In this document: positions 1 to 11,515 of the stretch, in pieces | Numbering within the stretch: position 1 is the first letter of the stretch | How the letters are laid out: each line of letters starts with the position of its first letter | Assembly: GCA_947623455.1 (NCBI GenBank) | Contig: OX392536.1 | Coordinates: forward strand, 10,783,282-10,847,281 | From: Mimachlamys varia | Taxonomy: Eukaryota; Mollusca; Bivalvia; Pectinida; Pectinidae | DNA length: 64,000 nt | Reading direction: 5' to 3' | The notes under the pieces: model-generated | Databases searched by the model: none | Told to the model about the DNA's origin: nothing | The model's input: the letters and a program-made list of their open reading frames with translations, nothing else | Translations under genes and position numbers: made by a program

Positions 1-32
1 ATCGATCCTCTATGTCAGGGATAATTCTGGCT

Positions 33-840
33 CTTAAAACCTATGGGAGAATTCCACGGATTTTATGTGATCAGCAAAATAGATATTTCTATATATTTAC
101 AGTCTGTTTGGAATTGATAGTATAGTGCCTATACATTTCTACGAATGCCCACTGAACTTTATTTTCCGATAAAATCAGTGGATCACGCGCCTATTGGCGC
201 AGCGCGCAGTTATACACTCCGTTACGATTTGAACACGAGGCCGCGTCACTACTTTACAGACTCGATCAATATCCTGCCGCGTAGTATTTGTTAATTTCTT
301 TAAGAAATAAATAAGAAGCATTTTAATGGGTTTTTTAAATACAATAACAGTAACAAAGACAGTATGGTTTGTTTATATATGAACTTATGTGAAAAAATAA
401 CTATAAAAAGATGTAATATTTTGGAACTTTTTTGTTTACTTGTTGACTGAAATTTCGCGGGAGTTCGTCACCTCATACGGCGGCTGTTTCAACAGTCTAC
501 CGAAACCAAACGATACTGTTTGATTTCATCGCAGTAAGTATCATAATATCTGATTAAAGAAATAATTACACGTGGGAATATAAAGTCTGGACAGTAAATA
601 TAAGGATTAAAGTTTCTTTCTGGTGGTTTTATCAAAGGATAAAGTTCAGTAGGATATCGATAGTTGTTTCATGGAACGCTTCGCGTTCCATTCCAACTAT
701 CGATATCCTACTGAACTTTATCCTTTGATAAAACCACCAGAAAGAAACTTTAATCCTTAAATAAAGTATTACAATTTGAATTTTTAATGAGATTTTCAGG
801 AAAAATATGTGTAAAAATCCCTAAATCTCGCCCTAAAGTG
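33..840 (+). repeat. Dispersed repeat A, copy 1, split by a ~665-bp insertion
   Basis: The two ends of this stretch (about 33-93 and 759-840) match one continuous sequence at 23369-23520. The left end shares AACCTATGGGAGAATT and the right end shares GAGATTTTCAGGAAAAAT-like sequence followed by AAATCTCGCCC. In the second copy the two halves are nearly adjacent, so about 665 bp has been gained here or lost there. The extra segment contains the foldback at 601-759 at its right end. No open frame of note lies inside. What class of element repeat A belongs to is unknown to me. Confidence 0.6.
601..759. mobile_element. Long near-perfect foldback (66-bp arms), MITE-like
   Basis: Bases 601-666 are the exact reverse complement of 694-759. 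They are separated by a 27-base spacer that contains its own hairpin, TGGAACGC-TTC-GCGTTCCA (672-690). The outer ends read TAAGGATTAAAG and its complement. A motif resembling the inside of the arm (ACTGAACTTTAT...GATAAAA) also occurs once at 150-176, so the arm sequence may have a local source. Foldbacks like this are typical of non-autonomous DNA transposons. I see no convincing target-site duplication beyond A/T-rich flanks, and no transposase. It could also be an inverted duplication made at a stalled fork. Confidence 0.65.
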
Positions 841-845
841 ATCCC

Positions 846-2588
846 TGCTATGTATTAAGGTATAGCTGATTTTAAATTAGCATTACAGAAATTATGTCAT
901 TACATTGAAAAATGTCATTACGAACAAAATATTATAACATATGTTAATAGTCTCTTCCGAATCATTTTCTTGATATCTCTTCCGTGTCATATTAACACGG
1001 GGCATTTCTTATAACATTTCTAATTCTGCAAAGTGTCTCACTATTTCACTAGGGGGTATATTACGGTTTGTTTGGAGTTCAATACAGAATACCTCTTGCT
1101 ATCATAATACAGTCCTGAATATAATTATGCTACCAACAAAAGCGACACAAAGGTGTCTTCTTGTAAATTTATTTCATCGACGAAAAGATTTCTTTGCTAC
1201 ATGAAACTGAATATACACTGTAATAAAAACAATTTTCAGCTTTACAAAGTAACATCTCGGCTTTTTCTGGGACATCAGTAATGTTTGGGTTTTGTAAGGT
1301 AGGTTGGTAAATGTTCACGGTCTACGGCGGCTCGTTCATATATACATGATAGTGCTTTATATTGCATAACAAATTTCCTTATATGCAGAGTCAAAGAGTT
1401 TAAAACACCAAAACAAACGACCGAAACTTGATAAAACGACGAAAAGAATCGAGGCGTTACGGGAGCGGTTCTAGAGGAAACGCCCGAGCGAAAACCGCTA
1501 GAGAGTAGCTACATGTATAGTTACAAATTACTGAGGCGAAACCTCACCGAAAAAATATATACAATTTATCATCTTTGTTACCATTACAACATGTTGGTAA
1601 TCGGGTCAGAATATTCATGTACAATAGTAATAAAAACGTACAATTGAAGATTTATTAAGGGTGGAGTTATCGCTGAATGATAACCTCAACAGAAATAGAA
1701 TCCAAGTTCGCATCTGTTAAAAACAACGCCATTCCCATTGGAGTTTTATCAGCGTCGTGTCTTTGCGTAGTTTAGAAAATAATATTCGATCAACACAATG
1801 GCAAGTGTAGTTTTATCAGCTGTTTTAATGAAGCTTCGCAACAGATGCATGGGCTATTTCATCAGCGGATGAATACAAAGTACAGCTACCCGTCTAAATT
1901 GACGAACTACGATATTGGCAATGACTTCCTTGATGGAAGTTACAACTAAAAAAGGCTATCAGTCATCTTTAGATGAACAATTATGACAAGGACGCCCTCT
2001 ACAGTATGTAACCGATGTATGCTACTTATGTGACATTGTCCGTTGCTAATGGCAACACAATGTCATACTCTATTTTAATAAACACTAATCAGAAATTACC
2101 TAAATAGCTTCACGGAAGCACCGCTAAAGAATGTTCGTGTACTGAGGCAGATATAGGTCTTAACTGGCGAGTTAATTGTCCTGACGTTTTACTGTACATC
2201 CGCGGAATAATCAAATTAGCAAAATTACAAGTAATTGCGCGTTTGTGAGGTTCAGTCCTGAAGTGGATGAGAGGGGGAAGAGTTGGTGGTAGTGTGTATG
2301 TATATATGTAAGAAGCCGTAAATAAAGGGTTGCAATCTTTTTTGGGTCAGCCCACGCCAAATAATCGTTACGCGTGCCATAAATCGGCCTGGCATGTCGT
2401 ATATCACTGCTTTACATACATCTTATGATCTTAACGCTAGTTCCGTACTTCATTAAGGTCAAGGTCAAATGAATGAGCTACACGTGTGTTACCTTTATAT
2501 ACTTAAAAAAATCAGGAGTTATTCCCCTTTGTTTCACTTTCGTTGTGTCTTTACTATATCAGCGAATATCATAATTGAATCCGCAATG
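846..2588. other. Single-copy noncoding sequence
   Basis: No open frame, RNA gene or tandem repeat is supported here. The one structural item is the hairpin at 2031-2065. The stretch around 1440-1510 is richer in CG dinucleotides than its surroundings but carries no recognisable gene signal. Confidence 0.5.
2031..2065. repeat. Short imperfect hairpin
   Basis: TGACATTGT (2031-2039) pairs with ACAATGTCA (2057-2065). Inside it, GTTGC pairs with GCAAC around a five-base loop, with two unpaired C on the left arm. This gives 14 paired bases in 35 nt. There is no T-run after it and no gene beside it, so a terminator role is not indicated. Confidence 0.5.
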
Positions 2589-2589
2589 C

Positions 2590-2899
2590 CAGTGATGGCG
2601 TATCGTTATATAAGATATGTTTTACCAACAAGTGTTAAACACCAGGGCCAAGTTGTTCAAAGGGTGATCAGATTAATCAGTGATTAGCACACATTTTAAT
2701 TATCCTGTAACTTTAAAATTAATCCATAGATTTAGTTACAACTTTTGCAGATATCAAATATCTAATAGTGTCAATTCAAATGCAAAATAGTAAGAGATGT
2801 TACCTTGCATATTGACATAATTATTAAAGTTTGAAAAATGTCGTTAGATAATGATTAAGCTAATCACCTTTTGAGCAACTGGGCTCAGCTAATTAGAAA
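2590..2899 (+). repeat. Dispersed repeat B, copy 1
   Basis: This aligns with 38484-38912. Shared landmarks are GGGCCAxGTTGTTCAAA, AATCAGTGATTAGC, CCTGTAACTTTAAAA, and ATTAAGCTAATC just before AACTG. The left part resembles 26748-26765 (GTGATGGCG...TTAT). The third copy carries an extra ~110 bp SINE fragment that is absent here, so this copy shows the empty site. The element has no coding capacity. A 72-codon frame at 2469-2687 overlaps it and looks incidental. Confidence 0.55.
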
Positions 2900-3344
2900 G
2901 AGATTTGACTTCGAGTACAAGTGGCATCTTGGGATGTCTTTGATATAGTTCAGAGTCATACCTGTTACCTGATGTATCGTGTTCTTTTGAGACACTAAAA
3001 CAGCTGATATTGCTCTTTAAGCTTTGTACCTCTGGGAGAAATATAAGTACACGACATTGCGATTATATCAATACGACGCTAGATCATGCACCGTTATGAA
3101 ATCAGACCCTATTTACGTAACGTATAGTGTGCCCTTTAGTAGTTTAATTACTGCGCCGATAAATGGAAGAATCCGGGTACAGTTTCACGTGTATTTCGTA
3201 TTAATTTGTCAAGAGCAAATTTTATTTAGACGATAAACAGTGGGGAGGTTTTCTCATTTTTACACGTATGCACTTCTGTGTTCTTCGCTTTTAAATTTAA
3301 AGCACAAAAAAAGTCCGTAAATCCCGCTAAAATCTTGACTCTAG
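2900..3344. other. Noncoding sequence between repeat B and the 87-bp satellite
   Basis: A 70-codon frame (3024-3236) has no recognisable motif and is within chance expectation. I see nothing else. Confidence 0.4.
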
Positions 3345-5790
3345 CTTCTAATGATTACACCAGTCATGTGCACTAGGTACTACTTTCTCTCAACAAATAA
3401 CGTCAGTCACATGCACTTGGTATTATTTGTCTCCACTAATTAAAGCCAACACGTGTAATATTACTAATTTGTCCCTATATTGGCAACTTACGTTACGTGT
3501 ACTAGATACCATTTTCTTTCATGGAACTACTTTGTCTTTCTTTCTACGTACTACTTTGTCTCTATATTAACTACTTACGTCACGTGTACTAGGTACTATT
3601 TTCTTTCTTGGAACTACTTTGTCTGTCTTTCTAGGAACTACTTTGTCTCTATATAAACTACTTACGTCACGTGCACTAGGTACTATTTTCTTTTTAGGAA
3701 CTACTTTGTCTTTCTTTCTATGTACTACTTTGTCTCTATACTAACTACTAAGATCACGTGCACTAGGTACTATTTTCTTTCTTGTAACTAGTTTGTCTGT
3801 CTTTCTACGTACTACTTTGTCTCTATATTAACTACTTACGTCACGTGTACTAGGTACTATTTTCTTTTTAGGAACTACTTTGTCTTTCTTTCTAGGAACT
3901 ACTTTGTCTCTATATAAACTACTTACGTCACGTGTACTAGGTACTATTTTCTTTCTTGGAACTACTTTGTCTGTCTTTCTAGGAACTACTTTGTCTCTAT
4001 ATAAACTACTTACGTCACGTGCACAAGGTACTATTTTCTTTTTAGGAACTACTTTGTCTTTCTTTCTATGTACTACTTTGTCTCTATATTAACTACTTAC
4101 GTCACGTGTCCTAGGTACTATTTTCTTTCTTGGAACTACTTTGTCTTTCTTTCTATGTACTACTTTGTCTCTATATTAACTACTTGCGTCCCGTGCACTA
4201 GGTACTATTTTCTTTCTTGGAACTACTCTGTCTTTCTTTCTATGTACTACTTTGTCTCTATATTAACTACTTGCGTCCCGTGCACAAGGTACTATTTTCT
4301 TTCTAGGAACTACTTTGTCTTTCTTTCTATGTACTACTTTGTCTCTATATTAACTACTTACGTCACGTGTCCTAGGTACTATTTTACTATTTTCTTTCTT
4401 GGAACTACTTTGTCATTCTTTCTATGTACTACTTTGTCTCTATATTAACTACTTACGTCACGTGCACTAGGTACTATTTTCTTTCTAGGAACTACTTTGT
4501 CTTTCTTTCTATGTACTACTTTGTCTCTATATTAACTACTTACGTCACGTGCACTAGGTACTATTTTCTTTCTTGGAACTACTTTGTCATTCTTTCTATG
4601 TACTACTTTGTCTCTATATTAACTACTTACGTCACGTGTCCTAGGTACTATTTTCTTTCTAGGAACTACTTTGTCTTTCTTTCTATGTACTACTTTGTCT
4701 CTATATTAACTACTTACGTCACGTGTCCTAGGTACTATTTTCTTTCTAGGAACTACTTTGTCTGTCTTTCTAGGTACTGCTTTGTCTCTATATAAACTAC
4801 TAACGTCACGTGTACTAGGTACTATTTTCTTTCTAGGAACTACTTTGTCTCTTTACTAACTACTTACGTCACGTGTACTTGGTACTATTTTCTTTCTAGG
4901 AACTACTTTGTCTGTCTTTCTAGGTACTGCTTTGTCTCTATATAAACTACTAACGTCACGTGTACTAGGTACTATTTTCTTTCTAGGAACTACTTTGTCT
5001 GTCTTTCTAGGTACTGCTTTGTCTCTATATAAACTACTAACGTCACGTGTACTAGGTACTATTTTCTTTCTAGGAACTACTTTGTCTCTTTACTAACTAC
5101 TTACGTCACGTGTACTTGGTACTATTTTCTTTCTAGGAACTACTTTGTCTGTCTTTCTAGGTACTGCTTTGTCTCTATATAAACTACTAACGTCACGTGT
5201 ACTAGGTACTATTTTCTTTCTAGGAACTACTTTGTCTCTTTACTAACTACTTACGTCACGTGTACTTGGTACTATTTTCTTTCTAGGAACTACTTTGTCT
5301 CTATACTAACTACTTACGTCACGTGTACTAGGTACTATTTTCTTTCTAGGAACTATTTTGTCTCTAAACTAACTACTTACGTCACGTGTACTAGGTACTA
5401 TTTTCTTTCTTGGAACTACTTTGTCTCTACACTAACTACTTACGTCACGTGTACTAGGTACTTTTTTCTTTCTAGGAACTACTTTGTCTCTATACTTACT
5501 ACTTACGTCACGTGTACTAGGTACTTTTTTCTTTCTGGGAACTATTTTGTCTTTTTGTTGTTTACTAGCTACAACAGTCAAGTATATTAGGTAACTACTT
5601 TGTCCTAACTACTTATGCCTGTTACGTATGCTAGGTACTATATTGTCTCCAGTAACTTTAGACGTCACGAGTACTATGTGATACTTTGTATCCACTCTTT
5701 GCTTACGTCACGATGCGAGTTCTAGGTCCTAGTTTGTCTATTAATTATATTCTCCCGTTAGACGTACTGGGGACTACTTGTTTCACCTTA
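3345..5790 (+). repeat. 63/87-bp satellite array with CACGTG in most units
   Basis: The long unit is 87 bp (for example, starts at 4091, 4178 and 4265). A short 63-bp form (5245 to 5308) lacks an internal 24-bp segment that is itself a near-duplicate of its neighbour (TTCTTTCTAGGAACTACTTT type). Most units contain ACGTCACGTGT followed by ACTAGGTACTATTTT. Both edges (3345-3590 and 5530-5790) are decayed, as expected when unequal exchange homogenises only the centre. A 150-bp composite (87+63) recurs, with the marker GTACTTGG at 4875, 5112 and 5262. Frames of 60-126 codons on the plus strand arise because 87 and 63 are multiples of three; I do not regard them as genes. Confidence 0.92.
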
Positions 5791-6292
5791 AACAGTACCA
5801 TCGCCATCATGCAATGCTAAAAGAGGTCGATGCTTCAAGATGAAATTTATTCATTTGTACTCGATGAAATCTCGTGAAAACTCTGCACTTACCTTTGTAA
5901 ATTGAGTAAATGTTTTTCATGTCATTGATGTCACGTAATCTCTCGTCTGTACTGACAGAATCACGTCAATCTGAAACAATAACAGGGAGGATGTCAGGTA
6001 ACATGGCAGTGTGGCTCTAATGCGTGCATTAAGAGACGGAGCTTGTTCATAAAAGTTATTGCGATCGCGGGCCACAACGAAGCACCAATCTTTGATCGTA
6101 CTGTTGCTACCCATGTTTGTCTGTTTATCAATATTTACCTTCCTAAACTGCCGAAGTAGTATAAGACTTTATATCTGAGGTGAACCCAGATGAAGCCGTC
6201 AGCACGCAAATCTCTTCGTGTACGAGTTGAGTCAACACGCAGACGATTCTCATCGATAAACATAAACAACAATTTAACAACTAACATGCGTC
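5791..6292. other. Noncoding spacer between two arrays
   Basis: I see no supported feature. A 65-codon minus frame at 5917-6114 has no recognisable motif. Confidence 0.4.
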
Positions 6293-7713
6293 GTTAATAT
6301 CGTTACAGTATAATCAATATAGTTACAGTATAATCAATATAGTAACAGTATAATCAATGTAGTTACAGTATAATCAATATAGTTACAGTATAATCAATAT
6401 AGATACAGTGTAATCAATATAGTTACAGTATAATCAATATAGTTACAGTATAATCAATGTAGTTACAGTATAATCAATATAGTTACAGTATAATCAATAT
6501 AGTTACAGTATAATCAATATAGTTACAGTATAATCAATATAAATACAGTATAATCAATATAAATACAGTATAATCAATTTAAATACAGTATAATCAATAT
6601 AGATACAGTGTAATCAATATAGTTACAGTATAATAAATATAGTTACAGTATAATCAATATAGTTACAGTATAATCAATATAGTTACAGTATAATCAATAT
6701 AGTTACAGTATAATCAATGTGGTTACAGTATAATCAATGTGGTTACAGTATAATCAATACAGTTACATTATAATCAATACAGTTACAGTATAATCAATGT
6801 AGTTACAGTGTAATCAATGTAGTTACAGTATAATCAATATAGTAACAGTCTAATCAATATAGTTACAGTATAATCAATGTAGTTACATTATAATCAATAT
6901 AGTTACAGTATAATCAATATAGTTACAGTATAATCAATATAGTTACAGTATAATCAATGTAGTTACAGTATAATCAATGTGGTTACAGTATAATCAATAT
7001 AGTTACAGTATAATCAAGATAGTTACAATATAATCAATGTAGTTACAGTATAATCAATATAGATACAGTATAATCAATCTAGTTACAGTCTAATCAATGT
7101 AGTTACATTATAATCAATGTAGTTACAGTATAATCAATGTAGTTACATTATAATCAATATAGTTACAGTATAATCAATGTAGTTACAGTATAATCAATAC
7201 AGTTACAGTATAATCGATATAGTTACAGTATAATCAATGTAGTTACAGTATAATCAATATAGTTACAGTATAACCAATATAGTTACAGTATAATCAATGT
7301 AGTTACAGTATAATAAATGTAGTTACAGTCTAATCAATGTAGTTACATTATAATCAATGTAGTTACAGTATAATCAATGTAGTTACATTATAATCAATAT
7401 AGTTACAGTATAATCAATGTAGTTACAGTATAATCAATATAGTTACAGTATAATCAATGTAGTTACAGTATAATCAATACAGTTACAGTATAATCGATAT
7501 AGTTACAGTATAATCAATGTAGTTACAGTATAATCAATATAGTTACAGTATAACCAATATAGTTACAGTATAATCAATGTAGTTACATTATAATCAATAC
7601 AGTTACAGTATAATCAATGTAGTTACAGTATAATCAATATAGTTACAGTATAATCAATATAGTTACAGTATAATCAATGTAGTTACATTATAATCAATAT
7701 AGTTACATTATAA
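6293..7713 (+). repeat. 20-bp tandem array, block 1 (about 71 units)
   Basis: The consensus unit is AGTTACAGTATAATCAATAT, exactly 20 bp and almost free of indels: the phase holds against the 60-base lines for 1.4 kb. Recurrent variants are ...CAATGT, ATTA in place of AGTA, TAATCGAT and TAACCAAT. The variant order starting at 7081 is repeated starting at 7321, a 240-bp (12-unit) higher-order repeat. A second run with CGATAT then CCAATAT recurs 280 bp apart (7211 and 7491), showing that two units were gained. There are stops in every frame and no coding. Confidence 0.95.
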
Positions 7714-8281
7714 CAAGCTTGACCGAACATTATCTTACAGGGTACGAGAATGAAGAACGTAGACGTTTCAGCTGTACTTGTCTACCGCGGCTACCTGACA
7801 TTTGCGATTCCAGTTCTATTTTTATATGAACAATCACGTGATTTTTTTCGAATCATGTGACCACTGTCCTGCTCCCGGTTCCGTGCCGATTCGCAAGAAA
7901 ACATCAGAAATAATTTTTTAACATAGAAAACGATAATAAAAATATAACTATGGTACACATGTGCAAAATAATAAATCTTGATATTAAATAAATATAGTAT
8001 TGTTTGATAATCTAAACTGTTAAGGTTAAAAATATTATAGAAAATGTTTCGTGTCGTACCATGTTGAGATTCCTATAATTAGTCGAATGGCGGCGGCGAA
8101 ATTGAGCAGACGAGTACCAAATTTAGCAAAAAAAATGCCGTTTTAAGGTACTTTCCGGTTAATTGACACAACTGAAACCTTGATTTTCCTTCTTAGAATA
8201 ACATTTGCCTTCAGAAAATGTATTTCATTTAGAAATTGGTCCAAACACGAGCTAATTATTATTATTATGTAAGATTATGTT
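7714..8281. other. 568-bp unique island inside the 20-bp array
   Basis: This non-repetitive sequence splits the array. The left block stops at ...ACATTATAA and the right block resumes at TAATCAATG, so TAA is present on both sides. Removing the island would leave the array in phase. The ends do not form convincing terminal inverted repeats; a weak 13-base similarity (ACATTATCTTACA versus the complement of the right end) lies slightly inside. It includes CACGTG (7836 region) and AATGGCGGCGGC (8088 region) but no open frame. Confidence 0.6.
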
Positions 8282-8931
8282 TAATCAATGTAGTTACAGT
8301 ATAATCAATCTAGTTACAGTCTAATCAATGTAGTTACATTATAATCAATGTAGTTACAGTATAATCAATGTAGTTACATTATAATCAATATAGTTACAGT
8401 ATAATCAATGTAATTACAGTATAATCAATATAGTTACAGTACAATCAATACAGTTACAGTAAAATCAATGTAGTTACAGTATAATCAATATAGTTACAGT
8501 ATAATCAATATAGTTACAGTACAATCAATACAGTTACAGTATAATCAATGTAGTTACAGTATAATCAATATAGTTACAGTATAATCAATGTAGTTACAGT
8601 ATAATCAATATAGTAACAGTATAATCAATATAGTTACATTATAATCAATGTAGTTACAGTATAATCGATATAATTACAGTATAATCAATATGGTTACAGT
8701 ATAATCAATATAGTTACAGTATAATCAATATAGTTACAGTACAATCAATGTAGTTACAGTATAATCAATATAGTTACAGTATAATCAATATAGTCACAGT
8801 ATAATCAATATAGTTACAGTATAATCAATATAGTTACAGTACAATCAATATAGTTACAGTATAATCAATATAGCTACAGTATAATCAATATAGTTACAGT
8901 ATAATCGATATGGTTACAGTATAATCAATGT
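8282..8931 (+). repeat. 20-bp tandem array, block 2 (about 32 units)
   Basis: Same unit as block 1. It opens with the variant order seen at 7081 and 7321 (AGTC, then ATTA/CAATGT, then ATTA/CAATAT). The block therefore began as a copy of that 12-unit segment or was separated from it by insertion of the island. Units with ACAATCAAT are specific to this block. Confidence 0.94.
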
Positions 8932-9640
8932 TGGGAGATGTTTAAATGAATGATCCCCAGATTAAAAGAAATCTTTTGAGATCGGGTACTCAATTTGTAG
9001 CCCTGTTCAGCGTACGAACACACCCATTGAAACACTAGTTTGCGAGGTGTACCATCAACGACAGCATTGAAATAAAAAATGCCCTTTGTCACTCCCACTT
9101 CCCCCTGCCCAATCTAGATAACTTTAGTAAAAATACATATTACAAATACATATTACATTAAGGCACATCAAGTTGAACTAACAAACAATAGAGATAAGCA
9201 ATTAGTACTACGTCGAGAAAATGTTGGGGCCGAAGTGGGAGCGTAATGCAATGATTTGTGTAGCATCAGAAGCACACACCCAGCTTTGAAATCCTTTTGG
9301 GAGTCTTATTGGTTAGACATAATTGCGAACATGAAACAGTTAATTATTATTCAATTCTGATAGGCACTGTATGTAGGATTGATGGTAATTTGATGCCGTA
9401 ATCTTGAAATCATAAACACTTGTATTATAGGTTTCTTGGGACTACGTAGGAACGCTTATTAGAGATAATTTCTCAATGATCTATTTGCGAATCTCGTCAG
9501 TGAAAGTGAACACATATGTTAAGATGATTAATTTTCCATATTTTGATGGTTTCGTAATATAATCATGATACTAAAGATTCCCCCCAGCTATGTAGCGAAA
9601 TTCGGAGTGCATGAACGGGAGCAACGTACAAAAGGTATTT
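8932..9640. other. Noncoding sequence
   Basis: Nothing is supported. Part of a 67-codon minus frame (9571-9774) falls here; it runs into the G-rich decayed repeat and shows no domain. Confidence 0.4.
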
Positions 9641-10060
9641 AGTGTCCTCTCGTAAAAGGCAAACAGGGAACACAAATTTGTCGGGGTCTTTGTAGGGAGA
9701 TGGGGGTAGTTTTTTGTAGGGAGCAGAGTGAAAGGAGTACATAAAGTATGGGAATCTTGTAGGGAATATGGCAATTGTGGGACATTGTAGTTAGTAGTAA
9801 AGGTGGGGCCCTTATAGGGGATTCTTTTTGGAACCCTTGTACAGTAAGTAGTAAGGTAGAATTGGGGGCATTTTGAAATACATTTGTATAAGGGGTAAAG
9901 GTGGTTTCGCTATTAGCTTGGATATTAATGTGTTTTTTGTTTGTTTTTTTTTAGGGGGTCGGGGATAGCCTTGAAAGGAGTAAGTAGGGCGGCCCTTGTA
10001 GCTAGAACTCTACGGGTGGAACCCGTGGAGGGGGGTTGAATGTGGGTTTCTTGTAGAAAA
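9640..10060 (+). repeat. Decayed G-rich minisatellite
   Basis: Related phrases recur at irregular spacing: TTGTAGGGA (several times from 9690), AGTAGTAA followed by a G-run (9793 and 9847, 54 bp apart), and GGCCCTT...GGAACCC (9808-9838, again 9991-10025). The plus strand carries many runs of three to six G. The pattern suggests an old tandem array with a unit of about 50-60 bp that is no longer homogenised. The boundaries are approximate. Confidence 0.45.
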
Positions 10061-11442
10061 TAAAATCTAGACTATAGTCAGACTTAGAGTAAAGATGTTG
10101 CTCTAAGTATGACATAGCGGTTTCTTAACCAATTGTACTTTCATATATAGCACCAGGTGTGACGTCAGACCTGAAATCAGATTTGTATTATCTTTCCATT
10201 TTGACACGATTAATATGACATACACGCCATCGGCTGCGTGACGAAGACCGTGATCAGACCAAACAGCGTCCTACAATATTTATGAGCCCGTGTAGAGGTT
10301 ATCTTCCTTAATCTCCCTCTTACGTCCAGGATGTAATGAAATGGCCTTATATTGTATCACTCAATCGAACACAGCACCTGTTAGTTGGACATAATCGTCC
10401 ACCTAAAGACGAGCTAATGAGTCGCGCGGGAATAACCTGACGCCTAGTTATTAAGGCGGCAACAAATCAAACATGCATAGATATTGTTCCCTATGTAGCC
10501 GTGAACTAGAATTTCGGTATGTTCCTCCTACTGTTCGGACTAACAGGCAGGTGTCTGTAGCTTATATCTCATAAACTGGAATTTCGAATCCATTCAAGCC
10601 AAAAGTTCTTCAAAACTTTATATCTCATAAAAAATATTTCATTGGTTAAACGCAAGAAAACTTTAATGCAACACCGGGGAAATCGAACCAAGTGGAGCAT
10701 GCGCATACCAAACACCGTGTGACGATTTGCAATTTTCGAGTGTCAATGGCGGTTAATTCGTGCTTCAGGTCTTAATCTCTTGCTTTTGAATCAATGCTGT
10801 ATTAGAAATGATGTTAATCTGACAGTTATGCATTCACACATTCACCCCCGAAATTCCATAATGAACTATACCAACCTTTGAATCGGAAGAGTTCAAATGT
10901 GTCTTTAGGGGTGAATGAGTTAACCAATATTGCACAAGTTCGCAACTAGTTATTAACTTAACCACGCCCAAACCTTGACAGGGTTATCACACGATATCAC
11001 GTGACACGTGTTTTACGGGGGCATTTCCAACGATAACTTTTCGACCTATTTAAAAATATCATAATTTTATTATATGTTATCCAAGCTTCGGTGATTACGC
11101 CAAAAGATTATAATTTCATTCCGATTTCTAACAAGTTCTGTTTTAATACATTTAACTTAATTTCACTGATGACGTCTTATCTTACTGATATGAATTAACT
11201 TTTATCAAATCATAATACAGTCGTTTATAAATTAATTTCCTCCAACAAATGCAAACCATTTGGTAAAGTTTAACACGTATGCTATGTCTACATGTGTAAA
11301 CAATATAAAAAAAATACGTATAATAACGCAATATTTGTAGTGTATTTTTGTATTTACACTGTAAGCATTTACGGTATCAATTTACTGAACCATTGAAGCC
11401 GATTCGTAGGTGTATACATGTGTAACAGGAGACAAAATGCAC
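10061..11442. other. Noncoding sequence with one inverted-repeat candidate
   Basis: No gene is supported. It holds a perfect palindromic CRE at 10160-10167 and the inverted repeat at 10839-10917. Confidence 0.45.
10839..10917. mobile_element. Possible small MITE (10-bp inverted ends)
   Basis: CATTCACCCC (10839-10848) is complementary to GGGGTGAATG (10908-10917). Inside, TTTGAA and TTCAAA form a second pairing near the centre. The 79-bp length and outward-facing inverted ends suit a miniature element. No second copy was noticed in this window, so this remains a guess. Confidence 0.3.
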
Positions 11443-11515
11443 GGCCAGACCGGGGTTCGAACCCGGGACCTTCCGAACTCTAGACGGACGCTCAACCAAT
11501 ATGAGCTATCTGGTC
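11443..11515 (-). mobile_element. tRNA-like head of a SINE (73-nt cloverleaf)
   Basis: Read on the minus strand, exactly 73 nt fold as a type I tRNA. The acceptor GACCAGA/TCTGGCC has six of seven pairs. The D arm is GCTC/GAGC, the anticodon stem TCCGT/TCGGA has four of five pairs, and the T arm is CCGGG-TTCGAAC-CCCGG. The loop CTAGAGT would give anticodon AGA (Ser), but Ser tRNAs have a long variable arm and this one has five bases. With two diverged relatives nearby (11692-11740 and 33793-33867) that share the downstream GTGCATT...CCTGTTACA, I call it a SINE head or tRNA pseudogene rather than a working tRNA gene. Confidence 0.6.

Noticed and set aside
2031..2065. Hairpin as a terminator or microRNA precursor
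   Set aside because: Too short for a pre-miRNA, with no T-run and no adjacent gene.
4068..4448. 126- and 123-codon frames rich in YYF and LTTY
   Set aside because: Direct translation of the 87-bp satellite, whose length is a multiple of three.
7714..8281. The island as a clear transposon with terminal inverted repeats
   Set aside because: Only a weak 13-base similarity near, not at, the ends; kept as an unclassified insertion.
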